This document shows, piece by piece, positions 33,412-43,363 of a DNA stretch of 64,000 nt. A program made the position numbers and the translations under genes. Origin of the DNA: Pseudomonas fluorescens (lineage in GTDB: Bacteria > Pseudomonadota > Gammaproteobacteria > Pseudomonadales > Pseudomonadaceae); assembly GCF_902498065.1 (NCBI RefSeq), contig NZ_CABVIR010000007.1, positions 1-64,000 of the forward strand. Reading direction: 5' to 3'. The notes beneath the pieces are model-generated. The model saw nothing but the letters and a program-made list of their open reading frames with translations. It had not been told where the DNA came from and made no database searches. How positions within the stretch are numbered: the stretch's first letter is position 1; each line of letters starts with the position of its first letter.

Positions 33412-34305
33412 ATGAACGTATTCGTTACCGGCGCTGCAGGTTTCATCGGCGGCTCCATCGCCACCGGCCTGATTCGCGCAGGCCACAAGGTCAACGGCCT
33501 GGTGCGCAGCAGCGAGCAAGCCAATGAACTGAGCGCGTTGGGCATCACCCCGGTCATCGGCACTCTTGACGACAGCGCACTACTGGCTGAACAGGCCCGT
33601 GCTGCGGACGCGGTGATCAACGCCGCCAGCAGCGACCATCGCGGTGCGGTGGAAGCGTTGCTCAATGCCTTGCGCGGTTCCAACAAAGTGTTCCTGCACA
33701 CCAGCGGTTCGAGCATCGTCGGCGATGCGTCGGGCGGCAAGTTCAGCGACGTCATCTATCACGAAGACACGCTGCCGGAACCGACGGTCGACAAGGCTGC
33801 TCGCGTGGCCATCGACAACCTGATCCTCGCGGCGGCGAACGACGGGGTGAACTCGGCGGTCATCTGCAACACGCTGATCTACGGCCACAGCCTGGGCGTC
33901 AAGCGCGACAGCGTGCAGTTGCCGCGCCTGCTGAAGCAGGCACGCAAAAGTGGCGTGGTGCGCCATGTCGGCACCGGCCAGAACATCTGGTCCAACGTGC
34001 ACATCGAAGACGTTGTTTCCCTGTACCTGCTGGCGCTGAGCAAAAACGTACCGGGCACCTTCTACTTCGTTGAAAGCGGTGAAGCGTCGTTCATCGACAT
34101 GACCACGGCGATTGCCGAAGCGTTGAAGCTGGGTGAGCCGCAGGACTGGCCGCTGAAAGAGGCCGAAGCCGAGTGGGGTTATGAAATGGCCAACTATGGT
34201 TTGGGTTCCAACAGTCGGGTGCGCGGCAAGCATGCGCGGGAACTGTTGGGTTGGGCGCCGAAGCGGACGTCGGTGGTTGAGTGGATTCGGGACGAGATGG
34301 TTTGA
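33412..34305 (+). CDS. NAD-dependent epimerase/dehydratase-family protein
   Basis: The 297-residue extended-SDR protein has the NAD(P)-binding motif VTGAAGFIGG at the N-terminus and LVRSSEQANEL giving NADP-type arginine placement. HTSGSSIVG replaces the strand before the active site, and no clear YxxxK is visible (an atypical NmrA/YtfG-like or epimerase branch). The start at 33412 follows AGGGAGTTTCTCC. The substrate is unknown. Confidence 0.8.
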   Translation: MNVFVTGAAGFIGGSIATGLIRAGHKVNGLVRSSEQANELSALGITPVIGTLDDSALLAEQARAADAVINAASSDHRGAVEALLNALRGSNKVFLHTSGSSIVGDASGGKFSDVIYHEDTLPEPTVDKAARVAIDNLILAAANDGVNSAVICNTLIYGHSLGVKRDSVQLPRLLKQARKSGVVRHVGTGQNIWSNVHIEDVVSLYLLALSKNVPGTFYFVESGEASFIDMTTAIAEALKLGEPQDWPLKEAEAEWGYEMANYGLGSNSRVRGKHARELLGWAPKRTSVVEWIRDEMV

Positions 34306-34327
34306 GTTCGCTCTAGACCGCGTCGCT

Positions 34328-34421
34328 GCCATCGCGAGCAAGCTCGCTCCCACATTCGACCGTATTCCTCCAGATGGAATGCGGTCGAATGTGGGAGCGG
34401 GCTTGCCCGCGAAGGCGTTTC
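34328..34421. repeat. REP element pair
   Basis: CCATCGCGAGCAAGCTCGCT and its inverted partner AGCGGGCTTGCCCGCGAAGG flank an inner perfect stem (ATTCGACCG / CGGTCGAAT), together forming a long hairpin between the epimerase and SulP genes. Confidence 0.8.
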
Positions 34422-34498
34422 TGGAGTCTCGACAACTGGCCGGGTCGCCCTCAATTCCGTAACATCCGCCCCCTCTTCCCCTGCTGTGTCCTGTTCCC

Positions 34499-35944
34499 AT
34501 GAAAGCAAAACGTCTGCGCGCCGATGTCCTGGCCGGACTCACCACCTCGTTTGCCTTATTGCCCGAATGCATCGCCTTCGCGCTGGTGGCCCACCTCAAT
34601 CCGTTGATGGGGCTTTATGGCGCGTTCATCATTTGCACCCTGACCGCGCTGTTCGGCGGCCGGCCGGGCATGGTGTCGGGTGCGGCCGGTTCGATGGCCG
34701 TGGTGATCGTCGCGCTGGTGGTGCAGCACGGTGTGCAATATTTACTTGCGACGGTGTTGCTGGGCGGGTTGATCATGCTGGCGTTCGGGTTGCTGAAGCT
34801 CGGCAAACTGGTGCGCATGGTGCCGCACCCGGTGATGCTTGGCTTCGTCAATGGCTTGGCAATCATCATCGCGCTGGCGCAACTGGAACACTTCAAGAAC
34901 GGTGACAACTGGCTCAGCGGCTCACCGCTGTATGTGATGAGCGGGTTGGTGGCGATGACGATGGCGATTGTCTATCTGCTGCCGCGCCTGACACGTGCCG
35001 TACCTCCGGCATTGGTGGCGATTCTGGGCGTAGGACTTGCTGTTTATCTGCTCGGTCTGCCGACCCGAACGCTGGGTGACATGGCGCACATCGCCGGTGG
35101 CTTGCCGACGTTTGCCTTGCCGGACATTCCCTGGACGCTGGACACCCTGCGCATCATCGCGCCTTACGCGATCCTGATGGCGCTGGTCGGCTTGCTGGAA
35201 ACCCTGCTGACCCTGAACCTCACCGATGAAATCACCGAAAGCCGCGGCTTCCCGGATCGCGAATGCGTGGCGCTGGGCGCGGCCAACATGGTTTCTGGCG
35301 TCTTTGGCGGCATGGGCGGTTGCGCGATGATCGGCCAGACCGTGATCAACCTCAGCTCCGGTGGTCGTGGTCGGCTGTCTGGCGTGGTGGCCGGCGTGCT
35401 GATTCTGCTGTTCATTTTGTTTTTGTCGCCGCTGATCGAGCGTATTCCGCTGGCCGCATTGGTTGGCGTGATGTTTGTGGTGTCGCAGCAGACGTTTGCC
35501 TGGGCCTCGTTGCGGGTGGTCAACAAGGTGCCGCTGAACGACGTGCTGGTGATCGTCGCCGTCACGGTCATCACGGTGTTCACCGATCTGGCCACCGCCG
35601 TGCTCTGCGGGATCATCATTGCCGCGCTGAACTTCGCCTGGCAGCAGGCCCGCGAGTTGTATGCCGACAGTCACTTCGAAGCCGACGGCAGCAAGCTTTA
35701 CCTGCTGCATGGCACGCTGTTCTTCGCCTCGACAACACCGTTTCTCAACCAGTTCGATCCCGCGAATGACCCGCCCTTGGTGACGATTGATTGCCGTCAC
35801 CTGAGCTTCGTCGACTACTCGGCCATCGCCGCGCTCAAGACCCTGCGCGAACGCTACGCCAAGGCTGGCAAGCACCTGCGTGTGCTGCACTTGTCCGAGC
35901 GTTGCAAGAAGTTGCTCAAGCGTGCGCGGGTGAGTCACGACTGA
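34499..35944 (+). CDS. SulP-family anion transporter
   Basis: The 481-residue SLC26/SulP transporter has the signature LLPECIAFALVAHLNPLMGLY near the start, about 10-12 membrane segments, and a C-terminal cytosolic STAS domain (about residues 385-475: VTIDCRHLSFVDYSAIAALK). It probably transports sulfate, bicarbonate or another small anion. No carbonic anhydrase or cys gene is adjacent to specify the substrate. Confidence 0.9.
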   Translation: MKAKRLRADVLAGLTTSFALLPECIAFALVAHLNPLMGLYGAFIICTLTALFGGRPGMVSGAAGSMAVVIVALVVQHGVQYLLATVLLGGLIMLAFGLLKLGKLVRMVPHPVMLGFVNGLAIIIALAQLEHFKNGDNWLSGSPLYVMSGLVAMTMAIVYLLPRLTRAVPPALVAILGVGLAVYLLGLPTRTLGDMAHIAGGLPTFALPDIPWTLDTLRIIAPYAILMALVGLLETLLTLNLTDEITESRGFPDRECVALGAANMVSGVFGGMGGCAMIGQTVINLSSGGRGRLSGVVAGVLILLFILFLSPLIERIPLAALVGVMFVVSQQTFAWASLRVVNKVPLNDVLVIVAVTVITVFTDLATAVLCGIIIAALNFAWQQARELYADSHFEADGSKLYLLHGTLFFASTTPFLNQFDPANDPPLVTIDCRHLSFVDYSAIAALKTLRERYAKAGKHLRVLHLSERCKKLLKRARVSHD

Positions 35945-36129
35945 ATAACACCGGGCAGGCGCGATGAAAGTCAGCCTGCCCGATTTTCATATTGACCGAC
36001 CTCGCATACCTCTCAGCGACAACCCTTACCCCTCTACGAAAATTACTTTCACCTCGTTTGAAAATCACCTCTCGAAATGTTTTAAGAGTTTCACAACCCA
36101 TTCGACGTGACCCTTTCGAGGAGTACCGC

Positions 36130-37479
36130 ATGACCCTGTCCTTCGGCTATTGGCTGCTGGTGTATGCCGCCATCGCCATCATTGCCCTGATCGTTCTGAT
36201 CGCCCGTTACCGACTCAATCCCTTCATCGTGATTACCCTGGTCTCCATCGGCCTGGCGCTGCTGGCCGGCATGCCGCCATCCGGGGTGGTCGGCGCCTAC
36301 GAGGCCGGCGTGGGCAAAACTTTGGGGCACATTGCGCTGGTGGTGGCGCTGGGGACGATGCTCGGCAAGATGATGGCCGAGTCCGGCGGCGCCGAGCAGG
36401 TGGCGCGCACCTTGATCGACCGTTTCGGCGAGAAGAACGCGCACTGGGCGATGGTCTGCATCGCGTTTCTGGTCGGGCTGCCGCTGTTCTTCGAAGTCGG
36501 TTTCGTGTTGCTGGTGCCGATCGCCTTTACCGTGGCGCGCCGCGTTGGCGTGTCGATCCTGATGGTCGGTTTGCCGATGGTCGCCGGGCTCTCGGTGGTG
36601 CATGCCCTGGTGCCGCCGCACCCGGCGGCGATGCTCGCGGTGCAGGTGTATGGGGCGTCGGTCGGGCAGACCTTGATGTACGCGATTCTGATCGGCATTC
36701 CGACCGCGATCATCGCCGGTCCGTTGTACGCCAAGTTCATCGTGCCGCGCATTCAACTGCCGGCGGAAAACCCGCTGGAACGCCAGTTCCTCGACCGTGA
36801 ACCGCGCGACAGCCTGCCGGGTTTCGGCATCACCATGGCGACCATTCTGTTGCCGGTGGTGCTGATGCTGATCGGCGGCTGGGCCAACCTGATTTCCACG
36901 CCGGGCAGCGGCTTCAACCAGTTTTTGCTGTTCATCGGCAACTCGGTGATCGCCTTGCTGCTGGCGACCTTGCTCAGCTTCTGGACCCTCGGCATCGCCC
37001 AGGGCTTCAACCGCGAATCGATCCTCAAATTCACCAACGAATGCCTGGCGCCGACCGCCAGCATCACCTTGCTGGTGGGCGCCGGCGGCGGCTTGAACCG
37101 GATTCTGGTGGACGCCGGGGTCACCGACCAGATCGTCAGCCTGGCCCATGAGTTTCACTTGTCGCCGCTGATCATGGGCTGGCTGTTCGCCGCGTTGATG
37201 CGCATCGCCACCGGTTCCGCCACCGTGGCCATGACCACCGCCTCGGGCATCGTCGCGCCGGTGGCCATTGGTCTGGGTTATCCGCATCCGGAGTTGCTGG
37301 TGCTGGCGACCGGCGCGGGGTCGGTTATCTTTTCCCACGTCAACGACGGCGGCTTCTGGTTGATCAAGGAATACTTCAACATGACCGTCGCCCAGACGTT
37401 CAAGACCTGGACCGTGCTGGAGACCATTATTTCGCTGGTCGCCTTCGCGTTGACCGTGGGTCTTTCTTACCTGATTTAA
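36130..37479 (+). CDS. GntP-family gluconate/organic acid permease
   Basis: The 449-residue membrane protein has about 12 segments, with family motifs VALGTMLGKMMAESGGAEQVA, PLFFEVGFVLLVPIAF and SGIVAPVAIG...HPELLVLATGAGS. GntP members import gluconate, D-serine or other hydroxy acids. The start at 36130 follows GAGGAGTACC; the long upstream frame is rejected. It begins an apparent operon with an RpiR regulator (15 bases later) and a D-aminoacylase, so N-acyl-D-amino acids, D-amino acids or related acids are plausible substrates. Confidence 0.88.
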   Translation: MTLSFGYWLLVYAAIAIIALIVLIARYRLNPFIVITLVSIGLALLAGMPPSGVVGAYEAGVGKTLGHIALVVALGTMLGKMMAESGGAEQVARTLIDRFGEKNAHWAMVCIAFLVGLPLFFEVGFVLLVPIAFTVARRVGVSILMVGLPMVAGLSVVHALVPPHPAAMLAVQVYGASVGQTLMYAILIGIPTAIIAGPLYAKFIVPRIQLPAENPLERQFLDREPRDSLPGFGITMATILLPVVLMLIGGWANLISTPGSGFNQFLLFIGNSVIALLLATLLSFWTLGIAQGFNRESILKFTNECLAPTASITLLVGAGGGLNRILVDAGVTDQIVSLAHEFHLSPLIMGWLFAALMRIATGSATVAMTTASGIVAPVAIGLGYPHPELLVLATGAGSVIFSHVNDGGFWLIKEYFNMTVAQTFKTWTVLETIISLVAFALTVGLSYLI

Positions 37480-37494
37480 CCGGAGCCGCCTGCC

Positions 37495-38355
37495 ATGGAC
37501 ATCCTCTACCAGATCCGCGCCCGTCAGGATTCCTTCAGCGCCGGCGAAGGACGCATCGCACGGCTGATGCTCGACGACGTAGGATTTGCCTCTGCCGCCA
37601 GCCTTGATGAATTGGCGCTGAGAGCGGAAGTCAGCACCGCCACGCTGTCGCGTTTCGCCCGCACGGTGGGTTGCCGCGACTTGCGCGACCTGCGCCTGCA
37701 ACTGGCCCAGGCCAGCGGCGTTGGCAGTCGTTTTCTCGACCCGGCGGGCACGCCCGATCAGTCGGCGTTCTACGGGCAGATTGTCGGTGATATCGAGTCG
37801 ACGTTGCGTCAGCACCTGTCGGCGTTCGACGAGTCGCGCTTCGCCGACGCGGTGAAGCTGTTGGGCAAGGCGCGGATGATTCACGCCTTCGGCATGGGCG
37901 GTTGCTCGACCTTGTGCAGCGATGAACTGCAAGTGCGGCTGGTGCGCTTCGGCTACCCGATTTCGGCGTGCCACGACCCGGTGATGATGCGGATCACCGC
38001 GGCCAGTCTAGGCGCCGAAAACGCAGTTATCGTCTGTTCGCTGACCGGCATCACTCCCGAATTGCTCGAAGCCGTCGAACTGGCGCGCAACTACGGCGCA
38101 CGGATTGTCGCCATCACCCGGGCCGACTCGCCGTTGGCGCAATTGGCCGATGTGCTGCTGCCGCTGCAAGGCGTCGAAACCTCGTTCATCTACAAACCTA
38201 CGGCGGCACGCTACGGCATGTTGCTGGCCATCGACGTGCTCGCTACCGAGCTGGCGCTGGCCAATCCTGAAGACAATCAAGAACGTCTGCGGCGGATCAA
38301 ACTCGCCCTCGACGATTACCGCGGCGGCGACGATCACTTGCCGCTGGGAGACTGA
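37495..38355 (+). CDS. RpiR/MurR-family regulator with SIS domain
   Basis: The 286-residue regulator has an N-terminal RpiR helix-turn-helix (LDELALRAEVSTATLSRFARTVGC) and a C-terminal sugar-isomerase (SIS) domain (AFGMGGCSTLCSDELQVRL, then CSLTGITPELLEAVELA). Such proteins sense phosphosugars or related ligands. It sits between transporter and deacylase genes and probably controls the operon. Its stop lies one base before the next start codon. Confidence 0.92.
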   Translation: MDILYQIRARQDSFSAGEGRIARLMLDDVGFASAASLDELALRAEVSTATLSRFARTVGCRDLRDLRLQLAQASGVGSRFLDPAGTPDQSAFYGQIVGDIESTLRQHLSAFDESRFADAVKLLGKARMIHAFGMGGCSTLCSDELQVRLVRFGYPISACHDPVMMRITAASLGAENAVIVCSLTGITPELLEAVELARNYGARIVAITRADSPLAQLADVLLPLQGVETSFIYKPTAARYGMLLAIDVLATELALANPEDNQERLRRIKLALDDYRGGDDHLPLGD

Positions 38356-38356
38356 C

Positions 38357-39814
38357 ATGCTGTACGACACGCTGATCCGCAACGCCCTGATCATCGATGG
38401 CAGCAACGCCCCCGGTTACCCCGCCGACGTGGCGATTCTGCACGGTCGCATCGAGTGCATCGGCGACCTTCGAGACGCCACCGCCAACGAAGAAATCGAC
38501 GCTGCCGGCCGAGTGCTGGCACCGGGTTTCATCGACGTGCACACCCACGACGACACGGTGGTGATCCGTCAGCCGCAGATGTTGCCCAAGCTCAGCCAGG
38601 GCGTGACCACGGTGATCGTCGGCAATTGCGGGATCAGCGCTTCGCCGGTGAGTTTGAAGGGCGATCCGCCAGACCCGATGAACCTGCTCGGCACCTCGGC
38701 GGCCTTCGTTTATCCGACCTTCCGCGATTACCGGGCGGCGGTCGAAGCGGCGAACACCACGCTGAACGTCGCCGCTCTGGTCGGCCACACCGCGTTGCGC
38801 AGCAATCATCTTGATGATTTGTTTCGCACTGCTACGGCGGATGAAATCAGCGCGATGCGTGAGCAACTGCGCGAAAGCCTTGAGGCCGGCGCGTTGGGTT
38901 TGTCCACCGGCCTGGCATACGCCAGCGCTTACTCGGCGTCCACCGATGAAGTGATGCAATTGACCGAAGAACTGACCGCCTTCGGTGCGGTGTACACCAC
39001 CCATTTGCGCAGTGAATTCGAGCCCGTGCTGGAGGCCATGGACGAGGCGTTCCAGATCGGCCGCCACGCACAATCCCCCGTGATCATTTCCCACCTCAAA
39101 TGTGCCGGCGCCGGTAACTGGGGTCGCAGTCCGCAACTGCTGGCGTCGCTTGAAAAGGCCGCGAAAACCCACCCGGTGGGCTGCGATTGCTATCCCTACG
39201 CCGCGAGCTCTTCGACCCTGGACCTCAAGCAAGTCACCGACGCCCATCGCATCACCATTACCTGGTCTACGCCACATCCGGAACTCGGTGGCCGCGACCT
39301 GATGGACATCGCCGCCGAATGGGGCGTGCCGTTGCTCGAAGCCGCTCGCCGCCTGCAACCGGCGGGCGCGGTGTACTACGGAATGGACGAGGCGGACGTG
39401 AGAAGAATCCTCGCGCATCCGCTGTCCATGGTCGGCTCTGACGGCTTGCCGGAAGACCCGTTCCCGCATCCACGCTTGTGGGGCGCTTTCCCACGGGTGC
39501 TCGGCCATTTCAGTCGCGATGTCGGGCTGTTTCCGTTGCACACCGCGGTACACAAAATGACCGGTTTGTCCGCAGCGCGATTCGGCTTGAAGCAGCGTGG
39601 CGAAATCCGTGAAGGGCACTGGGCGGACCTGGTGTTGTTCGATCCTGCGACCATTCGTGACGTGGCGGATTTCAATGATCCGCAACGGGCGGCTGAAGGC
39701 ATCGATGGGGTGTGGGTCAACGGTGTGTTGAGTTACAGCGATGGGCAGGCGAACGGCAGAAGGGAAGGGCGGTTTCTGGCGCGGGAAGGGGACTTGCGTG
39801 GCGGGTTTCAGTAA
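38357..39814 (+). CDS. N-acyl-D-amino-acid deacylase (D-aminoacylase)
   Basis: The 485-residue amidohydrolase has the metal-binding HxH (H62, H64 in DVHTHDD), the metal-bridging cysteine C91 in VGNCGIS that marks D-aminoacylases, HLKCAG with a further metal-ligand histidine, and SDGLPEDPFPHPRLWG with the catalytic aspartate. It hydrolyses N-acyl-D-amino acids to D-amino acids plus carboxylate. The operon with a GntP permease and RpiR regulator suggests a catabolic pathway for acylated D-amino acids. Confidence 0.92.
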   Translation: MLYDTLIRNALIIDGSNAPGYPADVAILHGRIECIGDLRDATANEEIDAAGRVLAPGFIDVHTHDDTVVIRQPQMLPKLSQGVTTVIVGNCGISASPVSLKGDPPDPMNLLGTSAAFVYPTFRDYRAAVEAANTTLNVAALVGHTALRSNHLDDLFRTATADEISAMREQLRESLEAGALGLSTGLAYASAYSASTDEVMQLTEELTAFGAVYTTHLRSEFEPVLEAMDEAFQIGRHAQSPVIISHLKCAGAGNWGRSPQLLASLEKAAKTHPVGCDCYPYAASSSTLDLKQVTDAHRITITWSTPHPELGGRDLMDIAAEWGVPLLEAARRLQPAGAVYYGMDEADVRRILAHPLSMVGSDGLPEDPFPHPRLWGAFPRVLGHFSRDVGLFPLHTAVHKMTGLSAARFGLKQRGEIREGHWADLVLFDPATIRDVADFNDPQRAAEGIDGVWVNGVLSYSDGQANGRREGRFLAREGDLRGGFQ

Positions 39815-39933
39815 TGATTCCGAGTGCTGCGTCACAGTGATGGCACATCGCAACTAAAGAAAGCCATCGCCAAGCCGAAGCGCTGACACTAGCCCGGCTA
39901 CACTCTGGGCCTTTCCAGTCTGGGAGCAACTTC

Positions 39934-40302
39934 ATGAGCTTCGGCAAAACCACCCCGATCCTGCGGATTTTCGACGAACAGAAGGCCATGGAGTTCTACG
40001 TCGATTTCCTCGGTTTCAAGATCGACTGGCAGCATCGTTTCGAGCCGAATTTTCCGCTGTACCTGCAAGTCTCCCGTGGCGAATGCGTGCTGCACCTGTC
40101 CGAACACCACGGCGATGCCACGCCGGGCTCGGCATTGCGCATAGAGACGGATGAGCTGGAGGCGTTTCAGCAGCAATTGCTGGCCAAGGAATACAAGTTC
40201 TCGCACCCGCAGATTCAGGCCATGCCGTGGGGCAGCCAGGACATGACCATTGCCGACCCGTTCGGCAATCGATTGGTGTTTACCAATGCGATCAGTGTGT
40301 AA
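39934..40302 (+). CDS. Glyoxalase/bleomycin-resistance-fold protein
   Basis: The 122-residue vicinal-oxygen-chelate protein has AMEFYVDFLGFKIDW, SRGECVLHLSEHHGD and IADPFGNRLVF. This pattern resembles bleomycin-resistance-like and glyoxalase-superfamily proteins common in Pseudomonas. Whether it is an enzyme or a binding protein cannot be decided. The ATG at 39934 follows GGGAGCAACTTC. Confidence 0.85.
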   Translation: MSFGKTTPILRIFDEQKAMEFYVDFLGFKIDWQHRFEPNFPLYLQVSRGECVLHLSEHHGDATPGSALRIETDELEAFQQQLLAKEYKFSHPQIQAMPWGSQDMTIADPFGNRLVFTNAISV

Positions 40303-40394
40303 GGCGGCGGGGTCGAGTTAGATCTGCCTTGGCGCCAGGTAGAGCGGTGAATACCAGGCCAGGCGGATCCGAATTATCTGTTGCTTGTTCGAAA

Positions 40395-40491
40395 GCCATC
40401 GCGGGCAAGCCCGCTCCCACAGAGTTTCATGTGTGCCGCAGAATGTGGCATCGACACAAAACCTGTGGGAGCGGGCTTGCCCGCGATGGGG
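40395..40491. repeat. REP element pair
   Basis: GCCATCGCGGGCAAGCCCGC ... CCCACAG and its inverted copy CTGTGGGAGCGGGCTTGCCC ... GATGGGG, between the glyoxalase gene and the convergent chemoreceptor gene. Confidence 0.85.
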
Positions 40492-40516
40492 TCAGTGATT
40501 CAACGCTGACCGAACG

Positions 40517-42436
40517 TCAAACCCTGAAATGGCTCACCATCATCTGCAACTGATTGCCCAACCGCGCCAGTTCAACACTGGATTTAGCGGTTTCGTCGCT
40601 GGCCGCGGCGGTCTGTTCGGACACGTCGCGCACGTTGATGATGCTGCGGCTGATCTCTTCGGCCACGGCGCTTTGCTGTTCGGCGGCGGCAGCGATCTGC
40701 TGGTTCATCGACTGGATGTTGGACACCGTGCGGGTGATGTTTTCCAGTGACACACCCGCCTTGCGGGTCAGGGCGACGCTGCTGTCGGTGAGGACGCGGC
40801 TGTTGTTCATCACGGCGGACACTTGTTGCGTGCCGTTCTGCAAACCGGCCACCAGGCCTTCGATTTCTTCGGTAGATTTCTGCGTGCGCTGGGCCAGGCC
40901 GCGGACTTCGTCGGCCACCACGGCAAAACCACGACCGGCTTCACCGGCACGCGCTGCTTCGATCGCGGCGTTGAGCGCCAGCAGGTTGGTCTGTTCGGCC
41001 ACAGCCTTGATCACGTCCATGACGCTGCCGATTTTGTCGCTTTCCTGTTGCAGCACGCTCATGGCTTCGGTGGAACGCACCACTTCGCTGGCCAGACGTT
41101 CGATCTGGGCGATGGCTTCGTTGACCACTTTGTCGCCTTCGCGGGCTTCGCCGTCGGCGGCGGCTGCGGCTTGCGAAGCTTCTTCGGCGTTGCGCGCGAC
41201 TTCCTGCACCGTGGCGGTCATCTCGTGCATGGCGGTGGCCACTTGATCGGTCTCGATCTTCTGGCTGTTAACGCCGGCGCTGGTCTGCCCGGTCACGGCG
41301 GACAATTCTTCGGCGGCGCTGGCGATCTGAGTGACGCCGTCGCGGATACCGCTGATCAAGTCACGCAGGGTCACGCCCATGCGTGCGATGCCTTGCTGCA
41401 ACACGCCGAGTTCATCGCGGCGAGTGACTTTGACGTCTTGGGACAGGTCGCCGCTGGCGATGCGCTCGACCACTGCCAGCGTGTCGCGCAGCGGGCCAGT
41501 GATCTGACGGGTGATGATGACGGCGGCAATGATCCCGACCAACAACGCCAGCAAGGTGCTGATCAGTTGCAGGGTGCGAGCCTGGTCGCTTTCGGCGTCG
41601 CGGCGGTCGAGCTGGATCTGATACAGCTGCTCGCTGAGGGTCACGATAGCGGCGCCCTGATCGGTCATTTCCTTGCGCGCCTGCACGGCATCGCTGCTCG
41701 CGACTTTATAGGCCTGCAAGGCGCTGCGGTAGTTGCCCAAAGCGGTTTCCAACTGACGCAACTCGTCCAGCTGAGTGTCGGCGAATTGCGCATTGAGTTG
41801 TTTCAGGCTGGCGATGGCTGCGTCGAGTTGGCCGACGGCTTTCTGCTCGGTCTCGGCGTTGGTGGTCGCGGTGTAGCCGCGCACTTCGTAGCGGGCCAGC
41901 ATGAACGCTTCCTTGGCGGCGGTGATGGCCTGGAATTGTTCGAAGCGCTGATCGCTCAACGGCATTTGTTGTACGCGGGTACTGATGGCGTTGATCAGCG
42001 AGTACGCGGTTTCCGCGTTGGCGCCCATGGCGTCGCGCGCGCTGTTGCCGGCGCGGTAGGCGCTGCGCATTTTGTTCAGGGACGTTTTGTACGCGTCAAT
42101 TTGCGTACCTTGCTCTTTGAGCAGCTTGAGGTTTTCCGGGCTCTTGAATTTCACCAGCAGCGCTTGTTGCTGAGCGGCAAACGCATCCAGGGTGGTCTGG
42201 ACGTTCTGCGCAGTGGTTTCATCGCCGTTGGTCAGCATGTATTGCAGGCGAACCACACGCAGCTTGGTCAGGCCGGCATTGAGCTGGGTGATGTCGCTCA
42301 TCCAGTTGCTGCGGTCAATCAGGCTGCCCAGGCTGGTCCAGCCGGTCAGGGCGAGGATGCAGGTCAGTGCCAGGACCAGGCCAAACCCGAGGCCCAGTTT
42401 CATGTTCACGCTGATGTTGCCGAACCAGCTATTCAT
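40517..42436 (-). CDS. Methyl-accepting chemotaxis protein with HBM sensor domain
   Basis: The 639-residue chemoreceptor has transmembrane segments near 13-32 and 280-305. Between them is a large helical periplasmic domain of the HBM (helical bimodular) type, with blocks like those of P. putida McpS/McpQ (KLRVVRLQYMLTNGDE, RYEVRGYTATTNAE). A HAMP domain, methylation helices and the signalling hairpin (AALNAAIEAARAGEAGRGFA pattern) follow. McpS senses TCA-cycle acids; this ligand assignment is inference. The start at 42436 (MNSWFGNISV) is preferred over a long upstream extension. The C-terminus ends at FRV without a CheR-binding pentapeptide. Confidence 0.92.
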   Translation of the reverse strand: MNSWFGNISVNMKLGLGFGLVLALTCILALTGWTSLGSLIDRSNWMSDITQLNAGLTKLRVVRLQYMLTNGDETTAQNVQTTLDAFAAQQQALLVKFKSPENLKLLKEQGTQIDAYKTSLNKMRSAYRAGNSARDAMGANAETAYSLINAISTRVQQMPLSDQRFEQFQAITAAKEAFMLARYEVRGYTATTNAETEQKAVGQLDAAIASLKQLNAQFADTQLDELRQLETALGNYRSALQAYKVASSDAVQARKEMTDQGAAIVTLSEQLYQIQLDRRDAESDQARTLQLISTLLALLVGIIAAVIITRQITGPLRDTLAVVERIASGDLSQDVKVTRRDELGVLQQGIARMGVTLRDLISGIRDGVTQIASAAEELSAVTGQTSAGVNSQKIETDQVATAMHEMTATVQEVARNAEEASQAAAAADGEAREGDKVVNEAIAQIERLASEVVRSTEAMSVLQQESDKIGSVMDVIKAVAEQTNLLALNAAIEAARAGEAGRGFAVVADEVRGLAQRTQKSTEEIEGLVAGLQNGTQQVSAVMNNSRVLTDSSVALTRKAGVSLENITRTVSNIQSMNQQIAAAAEQQSAVAEEISRSIINVRDVSEQTAAASDETAKSSVELARLGNQLQMMVSHFRV

Positions 42437-42670
42437 CAAATTCCTCCAGGAACGTTGCGCTTTCGGTCGTCGGTTGGCTGGAAGATTGTTGTTTTTGGTA
42501 GCCAAGGGTGTGTAGCAGGTCTGTATCGGCAGCATTCGCGAGAGCTGAAAGGATTTTGTCAGGCCGTTCTGTAACAAGATTTTTGCGCGGCTTAAGCTTT
42601 TTTTCACATGGGTTTCACCGACTGCCGACGCGAGGCTCTCTACCCTCGCGGCATCGAATGTAAGTGATGC

Positions 42671-43363
42671 ATGCCGGTGAGGCGGCCTGATGTGGAATTG
42701 AGACTGAGTCTGTTCGGGATCAAACGCTCGATTGATCTGAGCCGTTGGGCCCGCTATCGAAACTCCGCAGTGGTGCTGGCCTCGGCACTGCTGGTCATAC
42801 CGCTGACCGTCTGGATGTTGCGGCCGGCTGCCGTGCCGGACCTGGCCCATGGCAATGTGGCCGGTGCGCAGGCGTTGCTATCCGGCTGGGCGAAAGGCGA
42901 GATGATTGTGCTGGTGCGTCATGTCGAGCGCTGCGATCACTCCAGAGCCGCGTGCCTGGCCGGCAATGACGGCATCACGGATCGTTCGCGCAGCGTCGCG
43001 GTGAGTGTCGGCGCGCAGTTTGAACAGCTGGGGCTGGAGAGGGCGGACATCTACAACAGCCCGATGATTCGCACCGCGCAGACCGCCAGCTATATGTTCA
43101 ACAAGGTGGGTGCCGATGAAGACTGGTTGATCAGTTGCAAGGGCACGATGCTGCGCGATGCTTTGGCGCACAAAGTGGCGGGTCGCAATCTGATTCTGGT
43201 GACTCACAGCGAATGCATGGCGCAGATAGAGAAAGACCTCAAGTTGCCAACTGCCTCCCTCGGTTACGGTGCCTCTTTGTTTATCTCCGCCGCCACACCA
43301 CAAACACCGAAAATGCTCGGTTTCATTGAAGCTTCCGACTGGCGCACGGTGACCACCCGATGA
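42671..43363 (+). CDS. Membrane-anchored histidine phosphatase-family protein
   Basis: The 230-residue protein has an N-terminal membrane anchor (about residues 32-51) and a histidine phosphatase domain with the catalytic RHVER motif (R83, H84) and a later THSE histidine. The LPS-related Ais-type phosphatases share this layout. It overlaps the following PAP2 gene by ATGA. The pair may remove phosphate from lipid A, LPS or undecaprenyl pyrophosphate. The ribosome-binding site at the chosen ATG is weak. Confidence 0.8.
   Translation: MPVRRPDVELRLSLFGIKRSIDLSRWARYRNSAVVLASALLVIPLTVWMLRPAAVPDLAHGNVAGAQALLSGWAKGEMIVLVRHVERCDHSRAACLAGNDGITDRSRSVAVSVGAQFEQLGLERADIYNSPMIRTAQTASYMFNKVGADEDWLISCKGTMLRDALAHKVAGRNLILVTHSECMAQIEKDLKLPTASLGYGASLFISAATPQTPKMLGFIEASDWRTVTTR

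Noticed and set aside
36000..36100. RpiR operator upstream of the GntP-type gene
   Set aside because: GAAAAT/ATTTTC-like words are present but no clear symmetric site could be fixed by eye.
36091..37974. 627-codon minus-strand frame across the GntP and RpiR genes
   Set aside because: Spans two real plus-strand genes and has shadow composition.
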